From the IMG/VR virus record IMGVR_UViG_3300031774_000067, positions 1 through 35,303 of that record: DNA of 35,303 bases. One strand, given 5' to 3'. Under the pieces are notes generated by a model, which worked only from the letters and a program-made list of their open reading frames with translations, had not been told where the DNA came from and did not search any database. Of this stretch, positions 1-8,440 are shown in pieces. Within the stretch, counting starts at the first letter, position 1, and each line of letters begins with the position of its first letter. Both the position numbers and the translations under genes were made by a program. The DNA comes from a virus.

Positions 1-1314
1 TACAAATATACAAATCTAAAAAATGGTAGAATTTATATAGGAATTCACTTAGAATCACATAAACCATATCATACATCAAGTAAGGATGAAGATTTTTTAA
101 AAGATAAAGCTGAAAGAGGAGCTCAATTTAAGTTTGAAATATTAGATTGGGGTTCGTTTGAAGAATGTGAAGATATTGAAAATAATCTTTTAGAATCAGT
201 AGATGCGGCAAATAACCCACTTTACTATAATAAGTGGAATGGGAAGCCTGGTGTTAAGAAGAAAAATAAAGAATTTCAAAATCAAGTTACTAAAGAATTA
301 TTTTTACTTAGAAAAGGTAAAGTAAATGCTAAAGTAAAAATTCTATCTAAAGAATGTATTCAAGAACCCAAAACTTTTTTAGACCTGTATAATGAATATG
401 ATTTAGTTCAAATTAGAGATGAGCAAATTAATAGTGATAATGTAGAGGATATTAAAGATGCTATTACTTATAATTATGGGGATGTTGATTATCCAATTTA
501 TCTTCAAAATAGAATGTTTGAAGGAGTATTTTATCCATATCTTCTTATAAGTGGTAATCATACAATTTACACACCAGTATCTATGAAAGAACATTATCAA
601 TTTGAATCAACAGAGTATATTGTAATACCTGAAGATATACATAAAAATTATACTGATGCTGATTGGAGAGCTGTTGCTAATAATATGAATGTAAAAACAC
701 AAGTAATAGGTAAAACATATGATGAGTGGGATGCTCTTAAAGAAGCAATTGATGCCTATGAAGATGGTAATTCTTATTGTACCGAAGATGATTTTGCAAG
801 GTGGAGACTTATGGGTATTGGTAAAAAAATAAATTGGATTATTAAAAAGATTACAGACCATAAAGAAGAAAAAAAACAAAACAGTAAAGGGTTGGTTAGA
901 GTTAACTACAGTACACCTGAAGGAACTGCTCTGTTATCTAAAAAAATAAAAGAAAGAACAAAGGATAAAAGATTGATTATTGATATGGCATCTGGTACTC
1001 CAAGTTTACATAGAATTCTTAATGAATATATTAACAGACAAAAAGAGAGATTTGATGATGGTTTGGAGTTATACAATGAAATATATGTGTTTGTACATCA
1101 TTCTAGTAGAGCTCAAATTGAAAGTTTTAAAACTCTTAAAAATGGTGTATTAAATCACAAAGAGTTTTTTAATGATGTTAACATAGATGATGAATTTAAA
1201 GATAAAATGAAGGGTAAGATGATTACACCTAATATTGAGTTTGAAGAACTTCCTTTATATATGAAGGGTGCAAGATTAAAAAGTTTATTATCCAAAGAAC
1301 TAAAAGTAGCATAA
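1..1314 (+). CDS. GIY-YIG nuclease-like protein with ParB-like domain (5' partial)
   Basis: The frame is open from base 1, so the gene begins upstream of the window; the first internal ATG (514) is not the start. The first in-window residues contain the GIY-YIG hallmark (YTNLKNGRIYIG), followed by a Glu-rich helix (FEECEDIENNLLE) where the family carries its metal-binding Glu. From about in-window residue 134 the protein changes character: VQIRDEQINSDNVEDI and then LISGNHTIYT (about 183-191) resemble the ParB/sulfiredoxin fold, in which a GNH-type motif follows a short strand. The C-terminal third is unrecognised. GIY-YIG domains cut DNA; ParB-like domains bind nucleotides or DNA. TAATG couples it to the next gene. 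The GIY-YIG call is good and the ParB-like call moderate. It could be a homing-type or genome-processing nuclease. Confidence 0.72.
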   Translation, partial: YKYTNLKNGRIYIGIHLESHKPYHTSSKDEDFLKDKAERGAQFKFEILDWGSFEECEDIENNLLESVDAANNPLYYNKWNGKPGVKKKNKEFQNQVTKELFLLRKGKVNAKVKILSKECIQEPKTFLDLYNEYDLVQIRDEQINSDNVEDIKDAITYNYGDVDYPIYLQNRMFEGVFYPYLLISGNHTIYTPVSMKEHYQFESTEYIVIPEDIHKNYTDADWRAVANNMNVKTQVIGKTYDEWDALKEAIDAYEDGNSYCTEDDFARWRLMGIGKKINWIIKKITDHKEEKKQNSKGLVRVNYSTPEGTALLSKKIKERTKDKRLIIDMASGTPSLHRILNEYINRQKERFDDGLELYNEIYVFVHHSSRAQIESFKTLKNGVLNHKEFFNDVNIDDEFKDKMKGKMITPNIEFEELPLYMKGARLKSLLSKELKVA

Positions 1315-1517
1315 TGAAAGTAAAGAAACATTTTTTCTTTAGTAATCGGTTAAGAGGTGAGAATCACCCAAAAGCAAAACTAACTAACCAAGATGTACTA
1401 CAGATAAGAGAACTCTATTCAAAGGGATTCTCTACTTCTGTAATCGCAAGAAACTATAAAGTTAGTAAATGGAACATAGAAGAAATAGTAAATAATAGAA
1501 CATGGACACACTTATGA
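1314..1517 (+). CDS. Small helix-turn-helix protein resembling the tail of HNH homing endonucleases
   Basis: The product is 67 residues. Residues about 15-67 (ENHPKAKLTNQDVLQIRELY, then SVIARNYKVSKWNIEEIV and NRTWTHL) form a classic HTH segment. It is very like the DNA-binding C-terminus of phage HNH homing endonucleases, where 'NHPxAKLT' and 'xTWxH' flank the helices. No HNH catalytic motif is present, so it is either a stand-alone DNA-binding protein or a homing-endonuclease remnant kept as a small gene. The start codon overlaps the previous stop (TAATG), and the end overlaps the following methyltransferase start. This suggests translational coupling among a nuclease, a DNA-binding protein and a methyltransferase. 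Confidence 0.7.
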   Translation: MKVKKHFFFSNRLRGENHPKAKLTNQDVLQIRELYSKGFSTSVIARNYKVSKWNIEEIVNNRTWTHL

Positions 1518-2746
1518 AAGTAACAACTAAGGATTACTTAGAACAATTTAAAGATATGGAGCCATACTTCGAAATTAACGAAGAACAATGGACTTATATA
1601 AAAGAAACATTTCCGAAGGATGAAGTAAAGGAATGTTTGGCGGATATTCTTATGGATTATGAACTACCAACTGCAGAAATATCTGAGTTGGATGCATATA
1701 AGGATTTTATGAAGTTAAAAGGAATCCGTTGGAATGAATTACTTAGAGAAAATGAGTGGTTTCAAAGAAAGGCAAGTGAATCAACGTATCCACTAACATT
1801 CAGAGGTAAACCACAATATATTCGTAGATTGAACTCAGGTAATAACGCATCAAACTACTTCCAACAAGAAAATCGATGGGGTGTTGATGGAACGGTATCA
1901 CCTGGTCCAAAGAGAACTTGGGAAACGAGAAAGTTTATGGTAACACTTATGGGTGGATTATATACTCTAAAGTTTCCAAAGGTAACAAGAAACGAATTAA
2001 GAGTTTGTTTAAGTTTGAGAAAGTATATATGTTCGGCATTCAAACCGAATGTAGCAAAAGTGTTCTATGAAATGATGGAATCTGAAAACGTATTAGATTT
2101 TAGTGCAGGTTGGGGTGATAGATTCGCTGGATTTATGGGTGCATCAAACACTAAACATTATGTTGGGTTAGACCCACGTAAAGAGAATCATCCATTATAT
2201 CAAATGCAAGGTGAGTTCTATAACAAACACTTAGGATTCTTTGAAGAAGATAAAAAGTGGGAGTTCCATTGTACACCTGCTGAGGATTTTGATTTTACTC
2301 CATATGAGAATCATTTTGATATGGTATTCACATCACCACCGTATTTCTCAGTAGAAAGATATTCATATGATGATACTCAGAGTTGGATTAGATATAAAAC
2401 AATCGATGAATGGAATAAGAACTTCTTACACGCAACTTTAGAAAGAATATGGCCATCGGTTAAAAAGGGTGGTTATATGGCAATAAATATTGCAGATGTA
2501 TATGGTTCATCAGGTGGCGAGAGACGGTATTTAGAAATTACTAATCCAATGAACGACTTTATTCAGTCACTCGGCGGTACTTATGAGGGGTGTTTGGGTA
2601 TGGAAATGGCTAAACGACCTGGTTCTGTAGGAGCTGGTCTAGTGATAGAAGGTGATAGGGATAGATACACCGAAGAAGAACTAAGAAAACACGATGAAAA
2701 TGTAGGTAAAACTTTTTGTGAACCAATATGGATTTGGAAAAAGTAA
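1514..2746 (+). CDS. DNA methyltransferase (SPPY-type), first of two paralogues
   Basis: This is a class I SAM-dependent amino-methyltransferase. The SAM-binding motif I (DFSAGWGDR, about residues 195-203) is followed by a DP acidic motif (GLDPRK), and the catalytic motif IV is TSPPYF (about 273-278), as in N6-adenine/N4-cytosine DNA methylases. The N-terminal ~190 residues are probably the recognition or accessory part. I take the start as the ATG at 1514, which makes an ATGA overlap with the previous stop; an ATG at 1502 would add four residues. A paralogue with the same SAGWG and TSPPYF motifs lies at 6806, beyond the polymerase and clamp genes. The target sequence cannot be read from the protein. 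A methylase acting on another nucleic acid is possible. Confidence 0.82.
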   Translation: MKVTTKDYLEQFKDMEPYFEINEEQWTYIKETFPKDEVKECLADILMDYELPTAEISELDAYKDFMKLKGIRWNELLRENEWFQRKASESTYPLTFRGKPQYIRRLNSGNNASNYFQQENRWGVDGTVSPGPKRTWETRKFMVTLMGGLYTLKFPKVTRNELRVCLSLRKYICSAFKPNVAKVFYEMMESENVLDFSAGWGDRFAGFMGASNTKHYVGLDPRKENHPLYQMQGEFYNKHLGFFEEDKKWEFHCTPAEDFDFTPYENHFDMVFTSPPYFSVERYSYDDTQSWIRYKTIDEWNKNFLHATLERIWPSVKKGGYMAINIADVYGSSGGERRYLEITNPMNDFIQSLGGTYEGCLGMEMAKRPGSVGAGLVIEGDRDRYTEEELRKHDENVGKTFCEPIWIWKK

Positions 2747-2758
2747 AGATATTGAAAT

Positions 2759-2798
2759 ACATAGAGAATGTTACTCTATGTTAGGGGAATAGTTCCTC
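2759..2798 (+). promoter_or_regulatory. Two adjacent hairpins in the leader of the outer-membrane protein gene
   Basis: ACATAGAG and CTCTATGT form a perfect 8-bp stem with a 7-base loop (2759-2781). Almost abutting it, GGGGAA pairs with TTCCTC around a 3-base loop (2784-2798, one G-T pair). They lie between the methyltransferase stop and the signal-peptide gene at 2827. There is no T-run after either stem, so these look more like an mRNA-stabilising or regulatory leader than a terminator. The function is inferred. Confidence 0.4.
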
Positions 2799-2826
2799 GA
2801 CTAACTAATTAAAAAAAACAATTATT

Positions 2827-3240
2827 ATGAGAAAATTATTATTAACTTTAACGCTAGTAATTGGAATGATTATTTCAATGAACGCTCAAAATGCAAAAGG
2901 TGATTGGTACATTGGTACTGGTGACATTGCAAATGTAGCATGGACTGATTGGGCTGTAGCTCCAACTGTTGGATATGCGTTTACAGATAACCTAATGGTA
3001 GGTGTTGATGTATCACAAGCAGATTCAACTGAGGACTTAAGTATTGATGTTCACGCAAGATACTTTTTTAAAGGATTCTTTGCGTATGCTGCTACTGAAG
3101 GTTTTGAAACTGATGCTCTTAAATTAGGAGTTGGTAAAATGTTTACATTCCACAAGAGTGTATTCGTTGACCCAAAAGTAGTTTATGATTCAGCATTAAA
3201 AACAACAAACCTTCAATTAGGAGTTGGTTTAAAATTCTAA
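2827..3240 (+). CDS. Small secreted outer-membrane beta-barrel protein
   Basis: The product is 137 residues with a clear Sec signal peptide (charged MRK, hydrophobic core, ending near MNAQ; the AQ junction is typical of Bacteroidota). The mature part alternates aromatic and polar residues in short strands (YAFTDNLMVGVDV, VHARYFFKGFFAYAAT) and ends in NLQLGVGLKF. The terminal Phe and final strand match the BAM recognition signal of outer-membrane barrels. It is short for a barrel, perhaps eight strands. The gene stands alone: two leader hairpins precede it and a strong terminator follows, so it is probably a separate transcript. A phage could use it to alter the host surface, for example receptor masking or superinfection exclusion; that role is inference. 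Confidence 0.72.
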   Translation: MRKLLLTLTLVIGMIISMNAQNAKGDWYIGTGDIANVAWTDWAVAPTVGYAFTDNLMVGVDVSQADSTEDLSIDVHARYFFKGFFAYAATEGFETDALKLGVGKMFTFHKSVFVDPKVVYDSALKTTNLQLGVGLKF

Positions 3241-3260
3241 TGATGAATATTAAGAAGTTT

Positions 3261-3294
3261 AGGAAGGCCGTTTCAATTATGAAACGGCTTTCTT
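3261..3294 (+). terminator. Intrinsic terminator after the outer-membrane protein gene
   Basis: A stem of about 15 bp has its core GCCGTTTCA/TGAAACGGC perfectly paired around an ATTA loop. It extends outward through AGGAAG/CTTTCTT with two G-T pairs. The right arm is T-rich and an A/T-rich stretch follows. It lies 20 bases past the stop codon and just before the promoter for the polymerase operon, so it separates two transcription units. Confidence 0.85.
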
Positions 3295-3302
3295 AAATTA
3301 AA

Positions 3303-3334
3303 TTTGGATATATAAAAAATAATTCGTATATTGT
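3303..3334 (+). promoter_or_regulatory. Predicted Bacteroidota-type promoter before the polymerase operon
   Basis: TTTGG (-33 element, TTTG at 3303-3306), then exactly 20 nt, then TATATT (starting 3327) preceded by TTCG. The same arrangement occurs at 6020, 10989 and 27029. It lies directly after the terminator, where a new transcript should begin. The predicted RNA start (about 3338-3341) falls downstream of the GTG at 3333, which bears on the start of the next gene. Confidence 0.6.
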
Positions 3335-3515
3335 GGTAACATTTACATTTAAGGGTAAGACTTATGAAATCATATCAAATGATGTTATGAGAACACCAAA
3401 AGATTTACTTAGAGATTTTAAATATTGTTTAGAGGTTAACGATTACCAAACAATTAAAAATAGAATTACAAATGGCCTTATGTGGGGTTGGTTAAAAGAA
3501 ATAAAAAATAGTTAA
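3333..3515 (+). CDS. Small unknown protein preceding DNA polymerase
   Basis: I do not recognise this 60-residue protein. It begins MVTFTFKGKTYEI if the GTG at 3333 is used. It is mixed alpha/beta with a basic middle (TPKDLLRDFKY) and an aromatic C-terminus (GLMWGWLKEIKN). The start is uncertain: GTG lies inside the predicted -7 promoter element, and a terminator blocks upstream read-through. Translation may therefore begin at the ATG at 3387 (42 residues). The stop overlaps the polymerase start (TAATG), so it is translationally coupled to the polymerase and may be an accessory factor or a leader peptide gene. Confidence 0.55.
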   Translation: MVTFTFKGKTYEIISNDVMRTPKDLLRDFKYCLEVNDYQTIKNRITNGLMWGWLKEIKNS

Positions 3516-6031
3516 TGTATCAAAACTTATATTACGAAAAAGATAACGGTATCATCCATTGTTGGGATGACCAAAAAGGTTACTTTACTTCTAAATTCCG
3601 TAGATATGCATATTACAGAGATGGTAATGGAGCACATGAATCTATACATGGGGAACGATTAAAGAAAATAAATTTTTGGAAAAAAGAAGATAATCTGAAA
3701 CTATATGAATCAGATGTTAATGAGGTTACTCGTTTCTTAATCGATGAGTATGGTGATTCTGATGAAGTATCAGTAGGACACGTTACCTTAACATTTGATA
3801 TTGAGGTTGAAATGAATAGTGGATTGCCTAATACTGATGAAGCAAAGAATACTATGACATCTGTAGCATTTCACGATTCAGCAACTAATGATTATTCAGT
3901 TTATGTATTGAATGAAGGAAGTGAAATTAACAAAACTATAAAAGGAGCTAAGGTTCGTTCATTTAGAACCGAAGAAGATATGTTGGTAGCATTTGTAAAT
4001 GCTTGGGAAGAAATATCACCAACTATAATCACTGGGTGGAATATTGATTTCTTTGATGTTACCTATCTTTACAACAGATTGAAAAGAGTATTAGGTACTA
4101 AACAAGCAAATAGATTATCACCAATTGGTAAAGTTCATTGGAACAAATATCGTAAGAGATATATTATCGCAGGTGTATCCGCTTTAGATTACATAGCACT
4201 TTATAAAAACTTTACATATACTCAACTACCAAACTATCGTTTGGATACGGTGGCTCAAAAAGAGTTGGGTAGAGGTAAGATTGAATATGAGGGTAACTTA
4301 GACCAACTATTCAGAGATGATATTGAAAAATTTATTGAGTACAACTTAGTAGATGTTGAATTGGTAGTGGATATGGATAAGAAACTACAATTCATTGATT
4401 TGGCGAGAGCCATATGTCATGCAGGCCACGTTTTCTATGAGGATTTCTTATTCTCATCGAAATGGTTAGAGGGTGCGATTTTAACATTCCTTAGAAGAAA
4501 TGGAAGGGTTGCACCTAATAAACCACTTCGTAAAGCTCGTAACGAAGATGGTTCAGAGGGTGAAGATAAATTCATAGGAGCATATGTAAAACAACCAAAA
4601 CCTGGTCTTTACAAATGGGTATATGATTTAGATTTAACTTCACTATATCCATCAATCATTATGAGTATCAATATATCACCTGAAACCAAAATGGGTAAGG
4701 TAAAAGGATATACTGCAGAATCTCATATGAAAGGTGAGTTGAAATCTTACTCAATCATAGATAATGAGGGTAATGAATCACAACCAATACCAAAAGAAAA
4801 CTTTATGAGTTTTATACAACAACAGAAACTATCAGTAGCTTCTAATGGTGTTTTATATAGAACTGATAAAGTAGGTATCATACCTGAGATTCTTAATGTT
4901 TGGTTTGATAAGAGAGTTGAGTATAAGAATGAGATGAAGAAGTTTGGTAAAGCAGGTAATGATGAAAAGTATAAATTCTTTGCTCAAAGACAGTTAGTAC
5001 AAAAGATTATGTTGAATTCCCTTTATGGAGTATTGGGATTACCAGCATTCAGATTCTACGATGTTGATAATGCAGAAGCAGTAACACTTACAGGTCAAAC
5101 TGTAATTAAAACTACTGAGAAGATTGCAAATCAATATTATAGTAAAATTATTGGAGAGGAAAAGGATTATAATATCTATGTAGATACTGATTCGGTATTC
5201 TATCAAGCCGCACCATTAGTAAAGGTTAGGAATCCTGAGATTGATGAAAACTCAGATGAACAAATGATTCCTGCGATTCTATCAGTTGCACAAGAAGTTG
5301 AAGGACACATCAACAAAGTGTATGATACAATGGCATTAAAAATGTTTAACATTCATTCACATCGATTTGATATCAAACAAGAAACTATTGCCAAAGGTGG
5401 ATTTTGGGTATCAAAGAAAAGATATGCACAATGGATTATCAATGATAATACTGTTGATTGTGATAAATTAGATGTAAAAGGTTTGGATGTAAAACGGAGT
5501 TCGTTCCCAACATACTTCAAAGAAGTTATGGGTACGGTGTTAATGGATATTCTGAAATCTACAGATAAAAATGAGATTGATGATTATATCCTCGCTAAGA
5601 AAGATGAAATGACAAAACGTAATTTCATTGATATTGCTAAAAACTCAGCTGTTAAAGGTATGAGTAAGTACACCTTTAAGAAACAAGCAATTGGTGAGTT
5701 TCAAAAAGGTACACCTGCTCACGTAAAGGCGGCGATAACGTATAATCAACTACTCAAATACTATAAAGTACCTTACAAGTATGAGCCGATGAAGGATGGT
5801 GATAAGATTAAGTGGGTATATCTAAAAAATAATCCGTTAGGACTGGATTCGGTTGGAATGACTGGTTACAATGACCCAAAGGAGATTTTAGATTTAGTAA
5901 AAGGGTATATTGATTATGATTTGATTTGGCAAAAAGAGTTGGAAAATAAATTAGATGATTTCTATTTGGCAATGGGTTGGGATAAACCTTCACCTAATAT
6001 GAAAAAAGCTTCACAATTCTTTGGATTTTAA
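3515..6031 (+). CDS. 43: Family B DNA polymerase (T4 gp43-like) with 3'-5' exonuclease
   Basis: This is the replicative phage DNA polymerase, 838 residues against 898 for T4 gp43. The exonuclease motifs are Exo I FDIEVE (about residue 93), Exo II GWNIDFFDVTYLYNR (about 173-187) and Exo III YNLVDVEL (about 274). Polymerase motif A is DLDLTSLYPS (about 372-381), motif B is KIMLNSLYG (about 497-505), and motif C is YVDTDS (about 555-560), with both catalytic Asp groups intact. The C-terminus ends in SQFFGF, resembling the short hydrophobic tail with which T4 polymerase contacts its clamp. The clamp gene follows after 58 bases with its own predicted promoter, and the clamp loader is further downstream. 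Confidence 0.97.
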   Translation: MYQNLYYEKDNGIIHCWDDQKGYFTSKFRRYAYYRDGNGAHESIHGERLKKINFWKKEDNLKLYESDVNEVTRFLIDEYGDSDEVSVGHVTLTFDIEVEMNSGLPNTDEAKNTMTSVAFHDSATNDYSVYVLNEGSEINKTIKGAKVRSFRTEEDMLVAFVNAWEEISPTIITGWNIDFFDVTYLYNRLKRVLGTKQANRLSPIGKVHWNKYRKRYIIAGVSALDYIALYKNFTYTQLPNYRLDTVAQKELGRGKIEYEGNLDQLFRDDIEKFIEYNLVDVELVVDMDKKLQFIDLARAICHAGHVFYEDFLFSSKWLEGAILTFLRRNGRVAPNKPLRKARNEDGSEGEDKFIGAYVKQPKPGLYKWVYDLDLTSLYPSIIMSINISPETKMGKVKGYTAESHMKGELKSYSIIDNEGNESQPIPKENFMSFIQQQKLSVASNGVLYRTDKVGIIPEILNVWFDKRVEYKNEMKKFGKAGNDEKYKFFAQRQLVQKIMLNSLYGVLGLPAFRFYDVDNAEAVTLTGQTVIKTTEKIANQYYSKIIGEEKDYNIYVDTDSVFYQAAPLVKVRNPEIDENSDEQMIPAILSVAQEVEGHINKVYDTMALKMFNIHSHRFDIKQETIAKGGFWVSKKRYAQWIINDNTVDCDKLDVKGLDVKRSSFPTYFKEVMGTVLMDILKSTDKNEIDDYILAKKDEMTKRNFIDIAKNSAVKGMSKYTFKKQAIGEFQKGTPAHVKAAITYNQLLKYYKVPYKYEPMKDGDKIKWVYLKNNPLGLDSVGMTGYNDPKEILDLVKGYIDYDLIWQKELENKLDDFYLAMGWDKPSPNMKKASQFFGF

Positions 6032-6051
6032 ATATATTTTTTGTATATTAG
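6020..6051 (+). promoter_or_regulatory. Predicted promoter for the sliding clamp gene
   Basis: TTTGG (TTTG 6020-6023), a 20-nt spacer, then TATATTAG (6044-6051), matching TAnnTTTG at five of six fixed positions. The -33 element sits in the last codons of the polymerase gene. The clamp ATG at 6090 is 38 bases downstream, leaving an A-rich leader of normal length. This is the best-placed copy of the recurring motif. Confidence 0.68.
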
Positions 6052-6089
6052 TATAATATTAAATTTTAAAAAGTAAAAATAAGTAAATT

Positions 6090-6803
6090 ATGGAAAAAAG
6101 TCGTATTAATCGATTCGTACAAAAGTACAATCTTGCTGGTTTAATTGAATCAGTAAAATGGGATGTAGAGGGGACAACTCTATCTACATCATTTATTTCA
6201 GATGATAAATCGGTATTGGGAACAGTAACAACAACAGATTTTGATTTTGATAAAGGAAGTTATGGTGTTTATGATACTACTAAGTTCACAAAAATGTTAT
6301 CTGTATTAGAAAACGATATTGAGTTATCAACTACAAATGTAGAGGGTAAAGTAGTATCACTTAATATTTCAGATAAAGGAACATCTGCAACTTATATGTT
6401 GGCAGATTTATCAGTTATTCCTGTAGTACCTGATTTAAAACAATTACCTAACTTTAATGTGGATGTTACAATTGATTCTACATTTATTACAAGATTCAAT
6501 AAAGCAAAAGGAGCTTTAGCTGATGAAAAGAACTTTACGTTTGAATGTAAAGGTGGTAGTGGTAAAATAATTATTGGACACTCAAATATCAATACCAATA
6601 GAATCTCTATTGATGTTGATTGTAAGTGTGATGGGGATATAGACCCAATCTCTTTCTCTGCAGATTTCTTAAAAGAAATCCTAAATGCAAACAGAGATGC
6701 AAAAACAGCTAGTTTGAAGATTTCAACTGATGGTTTGGCCCACCTACACTTTGAAGTTGATTCTTACATATCAGATTATTACTTAGTTCAAATACAGGCA
6801 TAA
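6090..6803 (+). CDS. 45: Sliding clamp, DNA polymerase processivity factor (gp45-like)
   Basis: The product is 237 residues, close to T4 gp45 (228). The call rests on size, strand-rich sequence, position between polymerase and clamp-loader genes, and a gp45-like pattern. That pattern includes an early GVYDTTKFTKMLSVLENDIELS segment, where the family has a phenylalanine/leucine-rich helix after 'YDxxKF', and a C-terminal strand ending SDYYLVQIQA. Two clamp-fold repeats are expected, about 1-115 and 120-237. Three such subunits should ring the DNA and tether the polymerase. It has a private predicted promoter, suggesting higher expression than the polymerase, as clamps usually need. Confidence 0.88.
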   Translation: MEKSRINRFVQKYNLAGLIESVKWDVEGTTLSTSFISDDKSVLGTVTTTDFDFDKGSYGVYDTTKFTKMLSVLENDIELSTTNVEGKVVSLNISDKGTSATYMLADLSVIPVVPDLKQLPNFNVDVTIDSTFITRFNKAKGALADEKNFTFECKGGSGKIIIGHSNINTNRISIDVDCKCDGDIDPISFSADFLKEILNANRDAKTASLKISTDGLAHLHFEVDSYISDYYLVQIQA

Positions 6804-6805
6804 GA

Positions 6806-8437
6806 ATGAATCATTTTTACGAAAGGTCACAATTTTCCAAATTTCAATCAAACACAACTTATCATCAGTTATTAGAAATGACTGATGGTGAGTTTACTGA
6901 TTGGGCCAGAACTTTACGAAAAGAAGTTACTGAGCAGTGGGATGTATTTGGAACACCACCTGTGATTGGTAGAAATGAGGATGGTATCATTAAGAGTTTT
7001 AAGAAACTTAAATCTAATCCTGCAGATTATTGGGAAAAGGATTTAAGTGGGGATGATTTATCATTAGGTATTATTAAGAATTTTAACAAAGATGCATCAG
7101 TAGTAAATCAATTCTTTCCAACAATGTTGAAAACAAAGATTTCAACAGGCAAATCTGCGGATGGTGGATTATCTATATACGACCATTTCTCAGACCCAGA
7201 GTTAGAAGAAAAGTTTGTTAGAATTATGAAACGAGCTGTTAAGAGGGATTCAATGTACTCTTGGTCACGTTCAGTTATTGATAAACGAGATGAGAATCCT
7301 TTTTGGAATGGACAAGGTGCTATTGATTTTATCAAAGATGTACATGATGGAAAAGTATTTAATGGTAAGTATTCTAATTTAGCTATTTGGATTTCAAAAG
7401 TAAACACAAGAACTCTTGAAAACTTCGGTACATTCAACAAAGAATATATTGGTAGTAAGAATCTTTATTTAAACTCAGAACAGGTACAGAAATTAAAAGA
7501 TGATGGTTATCTTTCAGATACTCAATTATCAAATATTGATGAAATTGCAGATAGTTGGACATCTGAAGCTGGTACAACACAACATTATGCATATCAGATA
7601 AGATGGTATGAAAAAGACTCAGGTATCTTTCCTAAGATATTACAAGTATTCAGATTAAGTTGTGGACAACCTGCGGTAAACTTTCCAGCATTAACTGCGA
7701 AGTGGATTTATGAAAACTACACATCACATATCGATACCGATGAACCGTTACATATTTACGATTCATCTGCAGGTTGGGGTGGTAGAATCATAGGAGCAAT
7801 GAGTAGTAGAAAGAAAACTCACTATATCGGTACAGACCCTAATCCTGATAATTTCATTGATGAGTTAGGTATTACAAGATATGAGTATGTTGCAAACTTC
7901 TATAACAAAAATTGTGTTGATGATTATTCAGATAAACTTACATCATTCTTTGATGTAAAACCACAATCAAATACTTTTGAAGTATTCCAAGATGGCTCTG
8001 AGTTGATTCAAAACAATCCTGAGTTTCAAAAGTACAAAGGTAAGTTAGATATATCATTTACATCACCACCTTACTTTAATAGAGAACAATATTCACAAGA
8101 TGAAAAACAATCATTTAAGGCATATGGGGAGTATGAAGATTGGAGAGATAATTTTCTCAAACCAACTCTAACTACAATCTATGATTATATGAAAAATGAT
8201 AGATACATCTTATGGAATATTGCTGATATCAAAATAGGTGAAAGTACTTACTATCCATTAGAACAAGATTCAATTGATATCTTAGAAGAATTAGGTTGTG
8301 AGTATAAAGGTAAACTAAAGATGTTAATGACACGAATGGTTGGGTTAGACCCATCTAAGAGTGGAATTAAAAATGCAGTAGAGTATGACGGTAAATCATA
8401 CAAATTTGAACCAATATTTGTATTTCATAAAAAATAA
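6806..8437 (+). CDS. DNA methyltransferase (SPPY-type), second paralogue with long N-terminal domain
   Basis: The product is 543 residues. The catalytic part is C-terminal: motif I SSAGWGGR (about 320-327), acidic IGTDPNPD, and motif IV FTSPPYF (about 417-423) followed by NREQYS. It parallels the 1514 gene, which has SAGWGDR, GLDPR, FTSPPYF and SVERYS in the same order. The two are clearly homologous, but this one carries a roughly 300-residue N-terminal region that I do not recognise, perhaps for target recognition or protein contact. It lies two bases after the clamp gene and three before the clamp loader, so it is embedded in the replication operon. This fits methylation of newly made phage DNA. 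Target unknown. Confidence 0.82.
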   Translation: MNHFYERSQFSKFQSNTTYHQLLEMTDGEFTDWARTLRKEVTEQWDVFGTPPVIGRNEDGIIKSFKKLKSNPADYWEKDLSGDDLSLGIIKNFNKDASVVNQFFPTMLKTKISTGKSADGGLSIYDHFSDPELEEKFVRIMKRAVKRDSMYSWSRSVIDKRDENPFWNGQGAIDFIKDVHDGKVFNGKYSNLAIWISKVNTRTLENFGTFNKEYIGSKNLYLNSEQVQKLKDDGYLSDTQLSNIDEIADSWTSEAGTTQHYAYQIRWYEKDSGIFPKILQVFRLSCGQPAVNFPALTAKWIYENYTSHIDTDEPLHIYDSSAGWGGRIIGAMSSRKKTHYIGTDPNPDNFIDELGITRYEYVANFYNKNCVDDYSDKLTSFFDVKPQSNTFEVFQDGSELIQNNPEFQKYKGKLDISFTSPPYFNREQYSQDEKQSFKAYGEYEDWRDNFLKPTLTTIYDYMKNDRYILWNIADIKIGESTYYPLEQDSIDILEELGCEYKGKLKMLMTRMVGLDPSKSGIKNAVEYDGKSYKFEPIFVFHKK

Positions 8438-8440
8438 GAA

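Noticed and set aside
2733-2766. TTTGG with a TACATAG 21 nt downstream before the 2827 gene
   Set aside because: The -7 match is poor and the RNA start would fall inside the leader hairpin; not listed as a promoter.
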